Below, piece after piece: positions 29,653 to 40,025 of a DNA stretch of 64,000 nt. The notes beneath the pieces were generated by a model. That model saw only the letters and a program-made list of their open reading frames with translations. It did no database searches and was not told the DNA's origin. Within the stretch, counting starts at the first letter, position 1, and each line of letters starts with the position of its first letter. The position numbers were made by a program, and so were the translations under genes. The stretch spans positions 41,139 through 105,138 of the forward strand of contig JAGAPX010000005.1 of NCBI GenBank assembly GCA_017623055.1, read 5' to 3'. This stretch comes from Phascolarctobacterium sp. (lineage in GTDB: Bacteria > Bacillota > Negativicutes > Acidaminococcales > Acidaminococcaceae).

Positions 29653-30492
29653 TTATAATCTAGAGCCATTAGTTAAATAAACTTTTTCAGTCTTGGCTTC
29701 GGCAGCCTCTTCTTCGGTGATGAAGCCGTGTTTAGCCATAGTGTTGAGTACTAAAATTTGACGTTGCTTGCAATCAGCAGGGTTATCCAGCGGGCAAAGA
29801 GCGGAGGGAGCGTAAGGTAGGGCAGCCAAAACTGCAGCTTCTGCCAAGGTTAGATGGCTAACGTGTCTGCCAAAATAAACCTTGCTGGCTTGATGGACGC
29901 CTGTTGCTCCTGCGCCGAAGTAGGTGGAGTTCAGATACATTTCCAAAACTTCGTCCTTGCTGTATTTTTCTTCCAATATTATTGCGAGAATGGCTTCCTC
30001 AATTTTACGTTCCATGGTTTGTTCGTGGGTGAGGAAGGTGTTTTTGACAAATTGTTGGGTGAGGGTGCTACCACCTTGGGAAATCTCACCTTCAATAACA
30101 TTTACCAGCATAGCTCGCAAAATGCTTTCAGGCGCGATGGCACCGTGGTCGTAAAATTCGTGGTCTTCAATGGCGATAACTGCATTGCGCAAATTTTTTG
30201 GAATGTCTTTAATATTTACCCATTCAGGGTCTTGGCGCATGGGTTCCACAATATCTTCCATGTTTAACGCAACATAAAATTTTTGTACGGGGGAAGGCCA
30301 TTCTTCTTGAGGAGGAAGTATGGCAAGCATAATGCTTTGTATTAACTCTTTATCCTTATCGTCCAGCTTTTCCTGTTGTTCCACGCGAGCAGGAGGGGTG
30401 GGAGGAATTTGCTTTTCTTTTTCTGTATCTTTACCTTCAAAAACTTGCAATCCAAAAAAGAGGAGTATAATCAAAAAAATGCTCTTAGTCAT
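29653..30492 (-). CDS. monofunctional peptidoglycan glycosyltransferase (GT51)
   Basis: A 279-residue protein. An N-terminal hydrophobic anchor (SIFLIILLFFGLQVF) and a proline-rich stretch precede the GT51 domain. The domain motifs are AIEDHEFYDHGA (catalytic Glu), GGSTLTQQFVKN, EEKYSKDEVLEMYLN and FGAGATGVHQAS. No transpeptidase domain follows, so it polymerises glycan strands only, on the outer face of the inner membrane. Confidence 0.9.
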   Translation of the reverse strand: MTKSIFLIILLFFGLQVFEGKDTEKEKQIPPTPPARVEQQEKLDDKDKELIQSIMLAILPPQEEWPSPVQKFYVALNMEDIVEPMRQDPEWVNIKDIPKNLRNAVIAIEDHEFYDHGAIAPESILRAMLVNVIEGEISQGGSTLTQQFVKNTFLTHEQTMERKIEEAILAIILEEKYSKDEVLEMYLNSTYFGAGATGVHQASKVYFGRHVSHLTLAEAAVLAALPYAPSALCPLDNPADCKQRQILVLNTMAKHGFITEEEAAEAKTEKVYLTNGSRL

Positions 30493-30651
30493 TTTAAGTA
30501 CCTCGCATAAAAATTATTCTGTATTCATTTTAACAAGAAAGTGTCAACTTGGCAAAAAATACTATGAAAAAGAGCGATGAAGTAGTAAAATATATACAAT
30601 AAAATGGGTAACTGTTTCTCTTAAATTTTCGTAGTTAATTTTGCAAAGGTC

Positions 30652-30681
30652 TTGCAATATTATACGAGAGAGTTGTATAAT
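30652..30681 (+). promoter_or_regulatory. argC promoter
   Basis: TTGCAA (30652-30657), 18 bp, TATAAT (30676-30681), 23 bp before the argC start. No perfect Arg box is seen here. Confidence 0.6.
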
Positions 30682-30704
30682 TACCAATCATAAGGAGGTT
30701 AGAT

Positions 30705-31739
30705 ATGAAAGCGAGTGTTATTGGTGCTACCGGTTTTGCCGGAGCGGAACTGTTGCGATTGCTGGAAGGTCATCCAGAAGCAGAAATCGCCTGCATTACT
30801 TCTGAAAGCAGTACTGGCGAAGCCATTGCTAGTATGTATCCTCATTTGGCAGGCAGGATTGAAAAAAATCTTACCTCTATGCAAGCTATTGATGAAATAG
30901 CTGCTCAAAGTGATGTAATTTTTATTGCTTTGCCCCACGGTCATGCCATGAAGATTGGCAAGCACCTGCGAGATAGTAATGTAAAGATTATTGATTTAGG
31001 TGGCGACTATAGATTTAAAGACCACAAAGTTTTTGAAGAGTGGTACAAGGTGGAACACCTTGACCCGGAAGCGAAGGCTGTGTATGGCTTAACAGAACTT
31101 TATCGTGAACAGGTAAAGGACGCTAAACTTTTGGCTAACCCTGGTTGCTACACTACTTGTAGTATTTTGGCGCTTGTTCCTTTGCTGAAAGCAGGATTGA
31201 TTGAAACTAAGAACATCATCGTTGATGCTAAGAGTGGCACCACTGGTGCAGGTCGTAGCTTGAAGCTTGGCAGCTTGTATTGCAGTGTTAACGAAAACTT
31301 CAAGGCTTATGGCGTGGCAAACCATCGTCATACTCCGGAAATTGAACAAGCTTACAGCGAGTTTGCTGGTGAAGATGTTGTTATCCAATTTACTCCTCAC
31401 CTTTTGCCCGTGGATAGAGGTATCTTGGCAACCTGTTACGCTAATTTGAAAAAGGGCGTAACTAACGCACAAATTGCAGAAGCATTTGAAGCAATGTATG
31501 CTGATGAATATTTTATCCGTTTGCGTGGCAAAGGTGCTTGTCCTGAAATTAAGAACGTGCGTGCTTCCAACTATGTTGATTTAGGTTGGCAAGTTGATAA
31601 ACGCACTGGTCGCATCATCGTTATGAGTGCTATCGATAATTTGGTTAAGGGTGCAGCAGGCCAAGCGGTTCAAAATATGAACGTAATGTTCGGGTGTGCT
31701 GAATATACTGGACTGCAACATATGCCAATTTACCCCTAA
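30705..31739 (+). CDS. argC: N-acetyl-gamma-glutamyl-phosphate reductase
   Basis: A 344-residue protein with an N-terminal Rossmann start SVIGATGFAGAELLRLL and the catalytic cysteine in ANPGCYTT. It reduces N-acetylglutamyl-phosphate to the semialdehyde with NADPH, step three of arginine synthesis. AAGGAGG precedes the ATG. It is first in the arg cluster, followed by an interspersed repeat and then argJ. Confidence 0.97.
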   Translation: MKASVIGATGFAGAELLRLLEGHPEAEIACITSESSTGEAIASMYPHLAGRIEKNLTSMQAIDEIAAQSDVIFIALPHGHAMKIGKHLRDSNVKIIDLGGDYRFKDHKVFEEWYKVEHLDPEAKAVYGLTELYREQVKDAKLLANPGCYTTCSILALVPLLKAGLIETKNIIVDAKSGTTGAGRSLKLGSLYCSVNENFKAYGVANHRHTPEIEQAYSEFAGEDVVIQFTPHLLPVDRGILATCYANLKKGVTNAQIAEAFEAMYADEYFIRLRGKGACPEIKNVRASNYVDLGWQVDKRTGRIIVMSAIDNLVKGAAGQAVQNMNVMFGCAEYTGLQHMPIYP

Positions 31740-31743
31740 ACCC

Positions 31744-31862
31744 AAATCGTTATAAGCACTGTTATGCTTTGTCGCAACTCATTCGCTTGCTCGACGTACG
31801 CTTAGTACGCCATCGCTTCACGAATTTCGTTGCTTCGCGCCTTCCAGCACTTCTAACGATTT
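31744..31862. repeat. interspersed structured repeat, copy A
   Basis: A 119-bp element directly after argC. Nested arms are AAATCGTTA/TAACGATTT (outer), GCAAC/GTTGC, ATTCG/CGAAT and GTAC/GTAC (centre). Related copies lie at 34051, 42549 and 46193. Confidence 0.8.
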
Positions 31863-31910
31863 CTTCAGTTAGCAAAAGTGATATCTATATAATGAAAAGA
31901 GTTGATTATA

Positions 31911-33116
31911 ATGAAGAAAATAGACGGTTGGGTTACAGCTCCGCAAGGTTATTTGGCGGCAGGCGTAAAGGCTGGTATTAAAGCAAGCGGTAACCACGAC
32001 GTAGCAGTAATTTACAGTACTGTTCCTGCGGCTTGCGGTGCAGTGTTTACTCAAAATAAAATGTGTGCTGCTCCCGTACTTGTGAGCCGAGAAGTAAATA
32101 AACAACCCTACGCTCAAGCAATCTTGGTAAATAGTGGTTGTGCCAATGCTTGTACTGGTGCCCAAGGTATAGAGGACGCTAAAAAAATGCAAGCTCACGG
32201 TGCAGAGCTCTTAGGTATCGAACCGGAGCAAGCTTTTATTTACTCTACCGGTGTTATTGGTCACTTCCTGCCTATGGATAAACTGCTTACCGGTATCGCA
32301 GATGCTATTGATGCTATGGACGAAACCGAAGGCGAAAGCTGTGCCATGGCAATTCAAACTACAGATACCTTCATTAAAAAAGCGGCTTACGAAACTGAAA
32401 TCGATGGTAAGCTGGTGAAGATTGCAGGTATTGCTAAGGGTGCAGGTATGATTCACCCTAATATGGCGACAATGCTTACCTTCATTACTACTGATTGCGC
32501 CATCGCTCCCGATGTTTTGAAGCGCGCAGTGAAGGCTGCTGCTGATAAATCCTTTAATATGGTAGTTGTTGACGGCGACACCAGCACAAACGATAGTATG
32601 ATTGTTCTTGCCAACGGTTTGGCAGAAAACGAAATCATTCTTTCCGAAGCACACCCTGATTATCCTGCCTTCTTTGAAATGTTAGTAGCTTGTGCAACTG
32701 ATTTGGCGAAGCTTATTGCTCACGACGGTGAAGGTGCTACTAAATTCTTGGAAGTAAACGTAGTGGGTGCTGCTTCTTGGCAAGATGCTAAGACTGCGGC
32801 AATGGCGATTGCAAAATCTCCACTGGTTAAAACAGCTTTCTTCGGTGAAGACCCCAACTGGGGACGCATTGTTTGTGCAGCTGGTTACAGCGGTGCAGAA
32901 ATGATTGCCGAAAAAGTTAATTTGGAAATTGGCGGTGTACGTTTGGTAGAAAACGGTATGAACTGCAATGTTCCTGCTGAACGTCTTGCTCCCATTATGG
33001 CAGAGCACGATATTTCCATGACCATTGACCTTGCTGCAGGCGAAGAAAAGGCTACCGTTTGGACCTGCGACTTTAGCTATGAATATGTAAAAATTAATGG
33101 TGAATATCACACCTAA
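31911..33116 (+). CDS. argJ: bifunctional ornithine acetyltransferase/N-acetylglutamate synthase
   Basis: A 401-residue protein starting MKKIDGWVTAPQGYL; an in-frame TTG three codons upstream is less likely. The self-cleavage region is GAGMIHPNMATML, with the new N-terminal Thr that becomes the nucleophile. It recycles the acetyl group from N-acetylornithine to glutamate, closing the cyclic pathway. No argA or argE is visible here, consistent with a bifunctional ArgJ. Confidence 0.95.
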   Translation: MKKIDGWVTAPQGYLAAGVKAGIKASGNHDVAVIYSTVPAACGAVFTQNKMCAAPVLVSREVNKQPYAQAILVNSGCANACTGAQGIEDAKKMQAHGAELLGIEPEQAFIYSTGVIGHFLPMDKLLTGIADAIDAMDETEGESCAMAIQTTDTFIKKAAYETEIDGKLVKIAGIAKGAGMIHPNMATMLTFITTDCAIAPDVLKRAVKAAADKSFNMVVVDGDTSTNDSMIVLANGLAENEIILSEAHPDYPAFFEMLVACATDLAKLIAHDGEGATKFLEVNVVGAASWQDAKTAAMAIAKSPLVKTAFFGEDPNWGRIVCAAGYSGAEMIAEKVNLEIGGVRLVENGMNCNVPAERLAPIMAEHDISMTIDLAAGEEKATVWTCDFSYEYVKINGEYHT

Positions 33117-33157
33117 TTTAAATAAAACATTGTAAAAAATCTAAGGAGGATTTAGAT

Positions 33158-34051
33158 ATGATTATTAACGATACTCAAGTACAAACCTTAATTGAAGCTC
33201 TTCCGTATTTGCGTGATTTTAAAGATAAAACCATCGTTGTTAAATACGGCGGTAACGCAATGCTCAATGACCAAATTAAAAACAAAGTTCTGCAAGACAT
33301 CGTATTCCTGCAATGCGCAGGTATGCGTCCCGTTGTAGTTCATGGCGGCGGTCCGGAAATTACTGCAATGCTTATGCAAGCTGGCAAAAAAAGCGAATTC
33401 GTTAGCGGTTTGCGTGTAACTGACGCTGAATCCGTTGGTATTGCAGAAATGGCTCTTGTTGGTAAAATCAACACTGACCTTGTTGCTCGTTTGAATATGT
33501 TGGGTGGTCGTGCTGTTGGCTTGAACGGCAAAGACGCTAATTTGGTACAAGCTAAAAAACATTTGGCAGACGTTTACGAAAACGGCGAAGTTAATTTGGT
33601 AGACATTGGCTACGTTGGCAATGTTGAACACGTTAACACCGAATTGATTGAAGTTCTTCTGTCCAATGGCTTCATTCCTGTAATCGCTCCTACCGGTGTT
33701 GGTAGCAGTGGTGAAACCTACAACATCAATGCTGACAGCGTGGCTGGCGAAATTGCAGGCGCTCTGAAAGCTGAAAAACTTTTGGTTCTCACCGATGTGC
33801 GTGGTATTTACTCCGACTATCGTGATGAAAGTAGCTTCATCTCTACTCTTACCTTCGAAAAAGCACAAGAGCTCATTATCCGTGGCAAAATTGATGGCGG
33901 TATGATTCCGAAAGTTCGTGCTTGCATTACCGCACTTTCCGGTGGCGCTAAGAAAACTCACATCATCGATGGTCGCGCAGAACATACTATCCTTATGGAA
34001 ATCTTTAGCGACAGTGGTGTGGGCACTGAAGTAGTTAAAGAGCTTCGATAA
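33158..34051 (+). CDS. argB: acetylglutamate kinase
   Basis: A 297-residue protein with the amino-acid kinase fold: IVVKYGGNAM at the N-terminus, VHGGGPEI for substrate binding, and later LLVLTDVRGIY and GGMIPKV. It phosphorylates N-acetylglutamate. The length includes the N-terminal helix found in arginine-inhibited hexameric enzymes, so feedback inhibition is plausible. AAGGAGG precedes the ATG. Confidence 0.97.
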   Translation: MIINDTQVQTLIEALPYLRDFKDKTIVVKYGGNAMLNDQIKNKVLQDIVFLQCAGMRPVVVHGGGPEITAMLMQAGKKSEFVSGLRVTDAESVGIAEMALVGKINTDLVARLNMLGGRAVGLNGKDANLVQAKKHLADVYENGEVNLVDIGYVGNVEHVNTELIEVLLSNGFIPVIAPTGVGSSGETYNINADSVAGEIAGALKAEKLLVLTDVRGIYSDYRDESSFISTLTFEKAQELIIRGKIDGGMIPKVRACITALSGGAKKTHIIDGRAEHTILMEIFSDSGVGTEVVKELR

Positions 34052-34169
34052 AAATGTTATAAATCCAGTAATACTTCGTTATGGCTTGCTTACTTGCTCA
34101 ACGTACGTCCAGTACGCTGTCGCTGCGTAAGCTTCGCCATGCCTTGTCTTACAGAATTTCTAACATTTT
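34051..34169. repeat. interspersed structured repeat, copy B
   Basis: A 119-bp element beginning at the argB stop codon. Its arms are AAAATGTTA/TAACATTTT (outer), ATGGC/GCCAT, CTTAC/GTAAG and GTAC/GTAC. The arms differ from copies A, C and D but still pair. Confidence 0.75.
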
Positions 34170-34185
34170 TTGGAGGTAGTAGGTA

Positions 34186-35376
34186 ATGGATTACAACACA
34201 GTTATAAATGAAACAGAAAAGTATTACTTGCCTGTTTTCGGCAGATATCCTCTGGTGATCGACCATGGCAAAGGTTGCAAATTATACGATGCTAATGGTG
34301 AAGAATACTTAGATTTTTTGGCAGGTATTGCTGTAAACGCTTTGGGTCACGCTCATCCCGTGCTTGTTAAAGCCATTGCAGACCAAGCGGCAAAGGTAAT
34401 GCATTGCTCTAATTTGTACTATACTGAAATTCAAGCTAAAGCTATCCGTACCATTGCGGAAGTTAGCGGTTTCGACAGAATCTTTTTGGCTAACAGCGGT
34501 GCTGAAGCTAACGAAGGTGCTTTGAAGCTGGCTCGTAAGTATGGCAAGCTGAAGGCTCCTAATAAATTTCGCATCATTACAGCGGTACATTCCTTCCACG
34601 GACGTACCCTCTTGACCGTAACCGCAACTGGTCAAACTAAATACCAAGTTGGCTATGAACCCTTGCCCGGTGGCTTTGACTATGTTGAATATGGTAATAT
34701 TGCAGAACTGGAAGCTAAAATGGGTGACGATATATGTGCAGTTCTCTTAGAGCCCATCCAAGGTGAAGGTGGCGTGCACGTTCCCAGTGATGAATATTTA
34801 CAAGCAGTACGTGCTCTGTGCGATAAGTACGATGCTCTCTTGATTTTTGACGAAATTCAGTCCGGTGTAGGACGTAGCGGTAAATGGTTTGCGTACATGC
34901 ATAGCGGTGTAAAACCTGACGTGCTTACTTTTGCTAAGGGTGTTGGCGGTGGCTTCCCATTGGGTGGCTTCGCAGTTGATGAACGCTTGGCAACCGTGTT
35001 TAAACCTGGTGACCATGGCAGTACCTTTGGTGGCAATCCCTTGGCTTGCGCTGCTGCTTATGCTTGCTTAACTGCTATTCGTGCAGAAAACTTAGTGGAC
35101 AAAGCTGCAGTTCAAGGTGCTTACTTCAAGGCACAATTGGAAGCTTTGGCTGCTAAATATCCTGACAAGGTTAAAGAAGTACGTGGTCGTGGTTTAATTC
35201 TGGGGATGGAATTGGCTAAGGAAGGTAAACCTGTTGTGGAAACCTGCCTGCGTGAACACGTAATTGTTAACTGCACTGCTGGAAATGTCATTCGTCTTGT
35301 TCCGCCGTTGATTGTTACTAAAGAAGAGATTGATACAGTAATCAAGGCGCTGGACGTAGCGTTGGCTGAATTTTAG
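34186..35376 (+). CDS. argD: acetylornithine aminotransferase
   Basis: A 396-residue class III PLP aminotransferase. IFLANSGAEANEGALKLAR and LLIFDEIQSGVGRSG are present, and the PLP lysine is in LTFAKGVGGGFPLGG. It converts N-acetylglutamate semialdehyde to N-acetylornithine with glutamate. GGAGGTAG precedes the ATG. The next gene, argF, starts 15 bp downstream. Confidence 0.96.
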   Translation: MDYNTVINETEKYYLPVFGRYPLVIDHGKGCKLYDANGEEYLDFLAGIAVNALGHAHPVLVKAIADQAAKVMHCSNLYYTEIQAKAIRTIAEVSGFDRIFLANSGAEANEGALKLARKYGKLKAPNKFRIITAVHSFHGRTLLTVTATGQTKYQVGYEPLPGGFDYVEYGNIAELEAKMGDDICAVLLEPIQGEGGVHVPSDEYLQAVRALCDKYDALLIFDEIQSGVGRSGKWFAYMHSGVKPDVLTFAKGVGGGFPLGGFAVDERLATVFKPGDHGSTFGGNPLACAAAYACLTAIRAENLVDKAAVQGAYFKAQLEALAAKYPDKVKEVRGRGLILGMELAKEGKPVVETCLREHVIVNCTAGNVIRLVPPLIVTKEEIDTVIKALDVALAEF

Positions 35377-35391
35377 GAGGGGAATTTTTAA

Positions 35392-36333
35392 ATGGCGTTA
35401 AAACATAAGGATTTAATTTCCATTCACGATTTAGAAATCGGTGAAGTTGCGTTAATTTTGGACGTAGCAGCGAAATTAAAACGTAAACAAAAGAAAGGTG
35501 AGCCTCACCAATATTTAAAAGGCAAAACTTTAGCGATGCTTTTCTCCAAAGCATCTACCCGTACTAGAACTTCCTTCGAGGTTGGCTTCTTCCAATTGGG
35601 CGGTCATCCTATTTATTTGAGTGATGATGCTTCCCAAATCGGACGCGGTGAACCTGTTAAAGATACTGCTCGCGTACTGTCCCGTTTTGTTGACGGTATT
35701 ATGATTCGTACTTTTTCCCATGAATCTGTAATCGAGCTGGCTAAATATGCAAGCATTCCGGTTATCAATGGTTTGACTGATTTACTCCACCCTTGCCAAG
35801 CGTTGACTGACCTCTTCACCATTCAAGAAAAAATGAAGGTGCTTAAAGGTCGTAAGATGGTTTATGTTGGCGACGGTAACAATATGGCGCACTCCCTTAT
35901 GTATGCTGCTGCAAAGGTTGGTATGAATATGGTTTGTGCTTGCCCCAAAGGCTACCAACCTGACCCGAAGGTTCTTGCTGAAGCTCAAGAAGATGCTTCT
36001 CAAACCGGTTGCACCATCACCGTTGAAGAAGACGTTATGAAAGCAGTTAAGGGTGCGGATGTACTCTACACTGATACTTGGGCAAGTATGGGGCAAGAGG
36101 AAGAACACGATGCTCGTAAGAAAATTTTTGCACCGTATCAAATCAACGCAGAGCTTCTTGCTACTGCAAGACCGGAAGCAATCGTAATGCACTGCTTGCC
36201 TGCATATCGCGGTGAAGAAATTACTGACGACGTAATCGAAGGTCCTCAATCCGTTGTGTTTGACCAAGCAGAAAACCGCTTGCACGTACAAAAAGCAATT
36301 ATGGCTCTCTTGATGAGTGACGAAAGATTGTAA
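35392..36333 (+). CDS. argF: ornithine carbamoyltransferase
   Basis: A 313-residue protein with the carbamoyl-phosphate loop SKASTRTRTSFEVG, HPCQALTD, and the ornithine-side HCLPAYRGEEI. It makes citrulline from ornithine and carbamoyl phosphate. The catalytic cysteine in HCLP is present. AGGAGG precedes the ATG. Confidence 0.97.
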   Translation: MALKHKDLISIHDLEIGEVALILDVAAKLKRKQKKGEPHQYLKGKTLAMLFSKASTRTRTSFEVGFFQLGGHPIYLSDDASQIGRGEPVKDTARVLSRFVDGIMIRTFSHESVIELAKYASIPVINGLTDLLHPCQALTDLFTIQEKMKVLKGRKMVYVGDGNNMAHSLMYAAAKVGMNMVCACPKGYQPDPKVLAEAQEDASQTGCTITVEEDVMKAVKGADVLYTDTWASMGQEEEHDARKKIFAPYQINAELLATARPEAIVMHCLPAYRGEEITDDVIEGPQSVVFDQAENRLHVQKAIMALLMSDERL

Positions 36334-36358
36334 TAGGATTGTATACATAAAAAAGTAC

Positions 36359-36386
36359 TGGACAATAATAAAATTAGTGCTATAAT
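36359..36386 (+). promoter_or_regulatory. argG promoter
   Basis: TGGACA (36359-36364), 16 bp, TATAAT (36381-36386). It allows argGH to be transcribed separately from argCJBDF. Confidence 0.6.
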
Positions 36387-36406
36387 ATTCAATAACGTTG
36401 CAAGAT

Positions 36407-36425
36407 TATTCACAATCTGTGAATA
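36407..36425. promoter_or_regulatory. ArgR-like operator before argG
   Basis: TATTCACA (36407-36414), ATC, TGTGAATA (36418-36425): a perfect 8-bp inverted repeat, AT-rich like Arg boxes, lying just downstream of the argG promoter. Confidence 0.55.
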
Positions 36426-36445
36426 TAAAATAGGAGGCTATTAAA

Positions 36446-37666
36446 ATGAAAAAAGAAGATATTAAAAAAGTAGTTCTGGCTTACTCCGGTGGCCTTGATA
36501 CATCCGTAATCATTCCTTGGTTGAAAGATAACTACAACAATTGCGAAGTTATCGCTGTTTGCGCTGACCTTGGTCAAGGCGACGAATTGGATCCCGTTTA
36601 TGACAAAGCTCTTAACACCGGTGCAAGCAAATGCTTCATCCTCGATTTGAAAGAAGAATTCATCACTGACTATGTATGGCCCACCGTTAAAGCTGGCGCT
36701 GTATATGAAAAGAAATATTTGCTGGGCACTTCCTTTGCTCGTCCGTTGATTGCTAAAAAATTGGTAGAAATTGCTATCGCTGAAGGCGCTGACGCAATCG
36801 CTCACGGTGCTACCGGTAAAGGCAATGACCAAGTTCGTTTCGAACTTTCCTGCAAAGCTTTGGCTCCTCAATTGGCAATCATCGCTCCTTGGCGTGAATG
36901 GACCTTCCGTTCTCGTGAAGACGAAATCGAATATGCAGAAGCACACAACATTCCCATCCCTGTATCTAAAGATCATGACTACTCCATGGACCGCAACATC
37001 TGGCACTTGAGCCATGAAGGTTCTGACCTTGAAGATCCCTGGAATGCTCCGAAAGATGAACTCTTCATCGTAACCAACACTCCGGAAAAAGCTCCTGACA
37101 AACCGGAATACATTGAAGTTGACTACGAAGAAGGCGTTCCCGTTGCAGTAAACGGTGAAAAACTTTCTCCGTTGGCATTGGTAGAAAAACTTAACGAAAT
37201 CGGTATCCGCAATGCAATCGGTATCACTGATATGGTAGAAGACCGTCTCGTTGGCATGAAATCCCGTGGCGTTTATGAAAATCCCGCAGGCGCAATCATC
37301 TACTTCGGTCACAATGATTTGGAAAATCTCTGCCTTGACCGTGCAACCCAATCCTTTAAACAACAAGTTTCCATCCGTTATTCCGAATTGGTATACGATG
37401 GCATGTGGTTCAGCCCGCTTCGTGAAGCATTGGACGGCTTCGTAAACGAAACCCAAAAAACCGTTACCGGTACTGTTCGTATGAAACTTTACAAAGGCAA
37501 CATCTACAGTGCAGGCGTTAAATCCCCGTACTCCCTGTACAGCCAAGAATATGTAACCTTCGGCGAAGACGAAGTTTACAACCAAGCAGACGCAACTGGC
37601 TTCATCAACCTCTTCGGTTTGCCGCTGAAAGTTCGCGCTCTGATGAAACAAGGTGTACTGAAATAA
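36446..37666 (+). CDS. argG: argininosuccinate synthase
   Basis: A 406-residue protein with the PP-loop in [14 protein letters not shown], followed by the usual [13 protein letters not shown] and [13 protein letters not shown] segments. It joins citrulline and aspartate using ATP. AGGAGG precedes the ATG. The stop overlaps the argH start by one base. Codon use is heavily biased, suggesting high expression. Confidence 0.97.
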   Translation: MKKEDIKKVVLAYSGGLDTSVIIPWLKDNYNNCEVIAVCADLGQGDELDPVYDKALNTGASKCFILDLKEEFITDYVWPTVKAGAVYEKKYLLGTSFARPLIAKKLVEIAIAEGADAIAHGATGKGNDQVRFELSCKALAPQLAIIAPWREWTFRSREDEIEYAEAHNIPIPVSKDHDYSMDRNIWHLSHEGSDLEDPWNAPKDELFIVTNTPEKAPDKPEYIEVDYEEGVPVAVNGEKLSPLALVEKLNEIGIRNAIGITDMVEDRLVGMKSRGVYENPAGAIIYFGHNDLENLCLDRATQSFKQQVSIRYSELVYDGMWFSPLREALDGFVNETQKTVTGTVRMKLYKGNIYSAGVKSPYSLYSQEYVTFGEDEVYNQADATGFINLFGLPLKVRALMKQGVLK

Positions 37667-39078
37667 TGGCTAAGCTCTGGGGCGGCAGATTCAGTAAAAA
37701 TACTAACGAATTAGTGGACGCATTTAATGCGTCCATTGATTTTGATAAACGTTTATATAATGAAGATATCCGTGGCAGCATTGCTCATGCTAAGATGTTG
37801 GCAAAATGCGGAATCATTCCGGTAGAGGACGGGGAAAAAATCGTTGCCGGTTTGAAGGATATCTTGGCGGATATTGAAGCAGGCAATTTTAGCTTTGAAG
37901 TTGCTTTGGAAGATATCCATATGAACGTGGAAGCACGTTTGACCGAGCGTATTGGTCAAGCTGGTGCTCGTTTGCATACCGCGCGTAGTCGTAACGACCA
38001 AGTAGCGCTGGATATGCACATGTATATGAAACGTGAAGTAGCGGAAATCGCAGAGCTTCTTATCAATTTTGAAAAAGCTCTCTTAACCGTTGCTAAGAAA
38101 CATGATAAAACCTTGATGCCTGGTTACACTCACCTTCAAAGAGCGCAACCGATTACTTTCGCCCATCATCTGTTGGCATATTTTAATATGCTGCAACGTG
38201 ACTTCCGTCGCTTGTTAGGTGTGTGGGAAGGTGCGGACATGATGCCCTTGGGTGCTGGTGCAATTGCAGGTACCACTTTTCCCATTGACCGTCACGATGT
38301 GGCAGCTCAATTGAATTTTGGCAAAGTGTACTGCAACAGCATGGACGCAGTTAGCGACAGGGACTATGTTATTGAATTCTTGTCCTTCGCTTCTATGCTT
38401 ATGATGCACATGAGCCGTTTGAGTGAAGAAATCTGCCTGTGGAGCAGTACTGAATTTGGCTTTATCGAATTGGACGACGCTTTTGCAACTGGCTCTTCCA
38501 TGATGCCGCAAAAGAAAAATCCTGATATTGCTGAACTTGTACGTGGCAAAACTGGTCGCGTGTATGGTCACCTGCAAGCAATGCTTGTTACTGCAAAAGG
38601 CTTGCCCTTAACCTACAACAAAGACTTGCAAGAAGATAAAGAGGGTTTCTTCGATGCAGTGGACACCATTAAATTTAGTCTTGCTGTTTATCGTGACATG
38701 ATTCTCACTATGACTGTGAACGTTGATAAAATGCAACAAGCAGTTAGTAAGGATTTCTCCAATGCTACTGATCTTGCAGATTATTTGGTTCGAAAAGGTT
38801 TGCCCTTCCGTCAAGCTCACGAAGTTGTTGGTAAATGCGTAGCCTACGCAATCTTGAACGATAAGTTCCTGCCGGAAATCTCTTTGGAAGAATACAAAGA
38901 GTTCTCTGAATTGTTCGAGTCTGATTTGTTGGAAGCTTTGAAACCTTATAATTGTGTTGCTGCTCGTAAGTCCTATGGAGGTCCTGCCTTCACTGAAAAT
39001 GAAAAGCAATTCGCTATTGGTGACGAAGTAATTGCTGCTCAAGAAAAAACTTTGGCTGAACTGCAAGCAAATTTATAA
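37666..39078 (+). CDS. argH: argininosuccinate lyase
   Basis: A 470-residue protein. The fumarase/aspartase signature is [12 protein letters not shown], with the serine on the flexible loop and AKLWGGRF at the start. It cleaves argininosuccinate to arginine and fumarate; the fumarate would feed succinate metabolism. It is translationally coupled to argG. Confidence 0.97.
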   Translation: MAKLWGGRFSKNTNELVDAFNASIDFDKRLYNEDIRGSIAHAKMLAKCGIIPVEDGEKIVAGLKDILADIEAGNFSFEVALEDIHMNVEARLTERIGQAGARLHTARSRNDQVALDMHMYMKREVAEIAELLINFEKALLTVAKKHDKTLMPGYTHLQRAQPITFAHHLLAYFNMLQRDFRRLLGVWEGADMMPLGAGAIAGTTFPIDRHDVAAQLNFGKVYCNSMDAVSDRDYVIEFLSFASMLMMHMSRLSEEICLWSSTEFGFIELDDAFATGSSMMPQKKNPDIAELVRGKTGRVYGHLQAMLVTAKGLPLTYNKDLQEDKEGFFDAVDTIKFSLAVYRDMILTMTVNVDKMQQAVSKDFSNATDLADYLVRKGLPFRQAHEVVGKCVAYAILNDKFLPEISLEEYKEFSELFESDLLEALKPYNCVAARKSYGGPAFTENEKQFAIGDEVIAAQEKTLAELQANL

Positions 39079-39088
39079 AAAATGTTAA

Positions 39089-39136
39089 AAAACCACATTT
39101 ATTCTTACATTAGAGTAAATGTGGTTTTATTTTTTG
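39089..39136 (+). terminator. arginine operon terminator
   Basis: AAAACCACATTTA (39089-39101) pairs with TAAATGTGGTTTT (39116-39128), then ATTTTTT. Confidence 0.9.
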
Positions 39137-39176
39137 TGATATAATAAATTGAATAAATATTTTTTGATGTAAGTAG

Positions 39177-40025
39177 GTGAAGGATTTGCTTATTCAAATA
39201 CAAGGTCTCTTAGCTACCATAGGAATTTTAGATATCGTTGATATCGCCGTGGTTGCATATTTCTTATATACTCTTTACCAGATTCTGAAAAATACAAGAG
39301 CGGCAACCCTGGTAAAAGGTTTGCTGATTTTGTTAATCATCATGATGGGTAGTAGGTGGATGAACCTCCACGTAATTACCTGGCTGATGGAAAAAAGTAT
39401 GACCGTAATCTTGGTCGCTTTGCCCGTAGTTTTCCAGCCGGAGCTGCGTCGTGCGTTGGAACAAATTGGTCGTGGCAAATGGTTCCATAAAGGCGGTAGC
39501 GAATTAGACGAAGCTGAATTTGAAACAATGCTCAGCAATGTAACTAATGCTACTGTAGCAATGAGTCGTCGTAAACTTGGTGCGTTGATGGTTTTTGAAC
39601 GTAACACAGGTTTGGAAGAGCGTATTGAAACCGGTACTGCTGTTGACGGATTGCTTAGCGAAGCTTTGCTTTTGAATATTTTTGAAAAGGATACTCCCTT
39701 GCACGATGGTGCGGTTATCATTCGTGGCAAACGCATTGTTGCAGCAAGCTGTTTGTTGCCCTTGACTGAAAACCGTAATTTAAGCCAAGACTTGGGTACT
39801 CGTCATAGAGCAGGTATTGGCGTGTCTGAACAATCTGATGCTGTTGTGCTTATTGTCAGCGAAGAGACTGGTACCATTTCCATTGCTCGTAATGGCGAGC
39901 TGATACGTTATCTTCACGCTGATGACGTACGTGAAATTTTACGTGATGCTTTGTTTAATCAAGGCAAGAATGTTAAAGAAGCCGTTAAAGAAAAAATTAA
40001 GAGCTTCAAAGGAGAGAAAAAATGA
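39177..40025 (+). CDS. cdaA: diadenylate cyclase CdaA
   Basis: A 282-residue protein. Three N-terminal transmembrane helices (about residues 10-70) precede the DAC domain with its two signatures, DGAVII and RHRAGIG. It makes cyclic di-AMP from two ATP, controlling potassium and osmotic balance. The start is a GTG (MKDLLIQ). It overlaps cdaR by four bases and is part of the conserved cdaA-cdaR-glmM block. Confidence 0.95.
   Translation: MKDLLIQIQGLLATIGILDIVDIAVVAYFLYTLYQILKNTRAATLVKGLLILLIIMMGSRWMNLHVITWLMEKSMTVILVALPVVFQPELRRALEQIGRGKWFHKGGSELDEAEFETMLSNVTNATVAMSRRKLGALMVFERNTGLEERIETGTAVDGLLSEALLLNIFEKDTPLHDGAVIIRGKRIVAASCLLPLTENRNLSQDLGTRHRAGIGVSEQSDAVVLIVSEETGTISIARNGELIRYLHADDVREILRDALFNQGKNVKEAVKEKIKSFKGEKK

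Noticed and set aside
31744..31862. The 120-bp elements as simple transcription terminators.
   Set aside because: They are far longer than terminators, lack a consistent T-run, and occur inside the arg cluster between co-directional genes.
33188..33985. A 265-codon frame antisense to argB, and similar long frames antisense to argG, glmS and smc.
   Set aside because: They mirror codon bias of highly expressed genes on the other strand and have no start signals.
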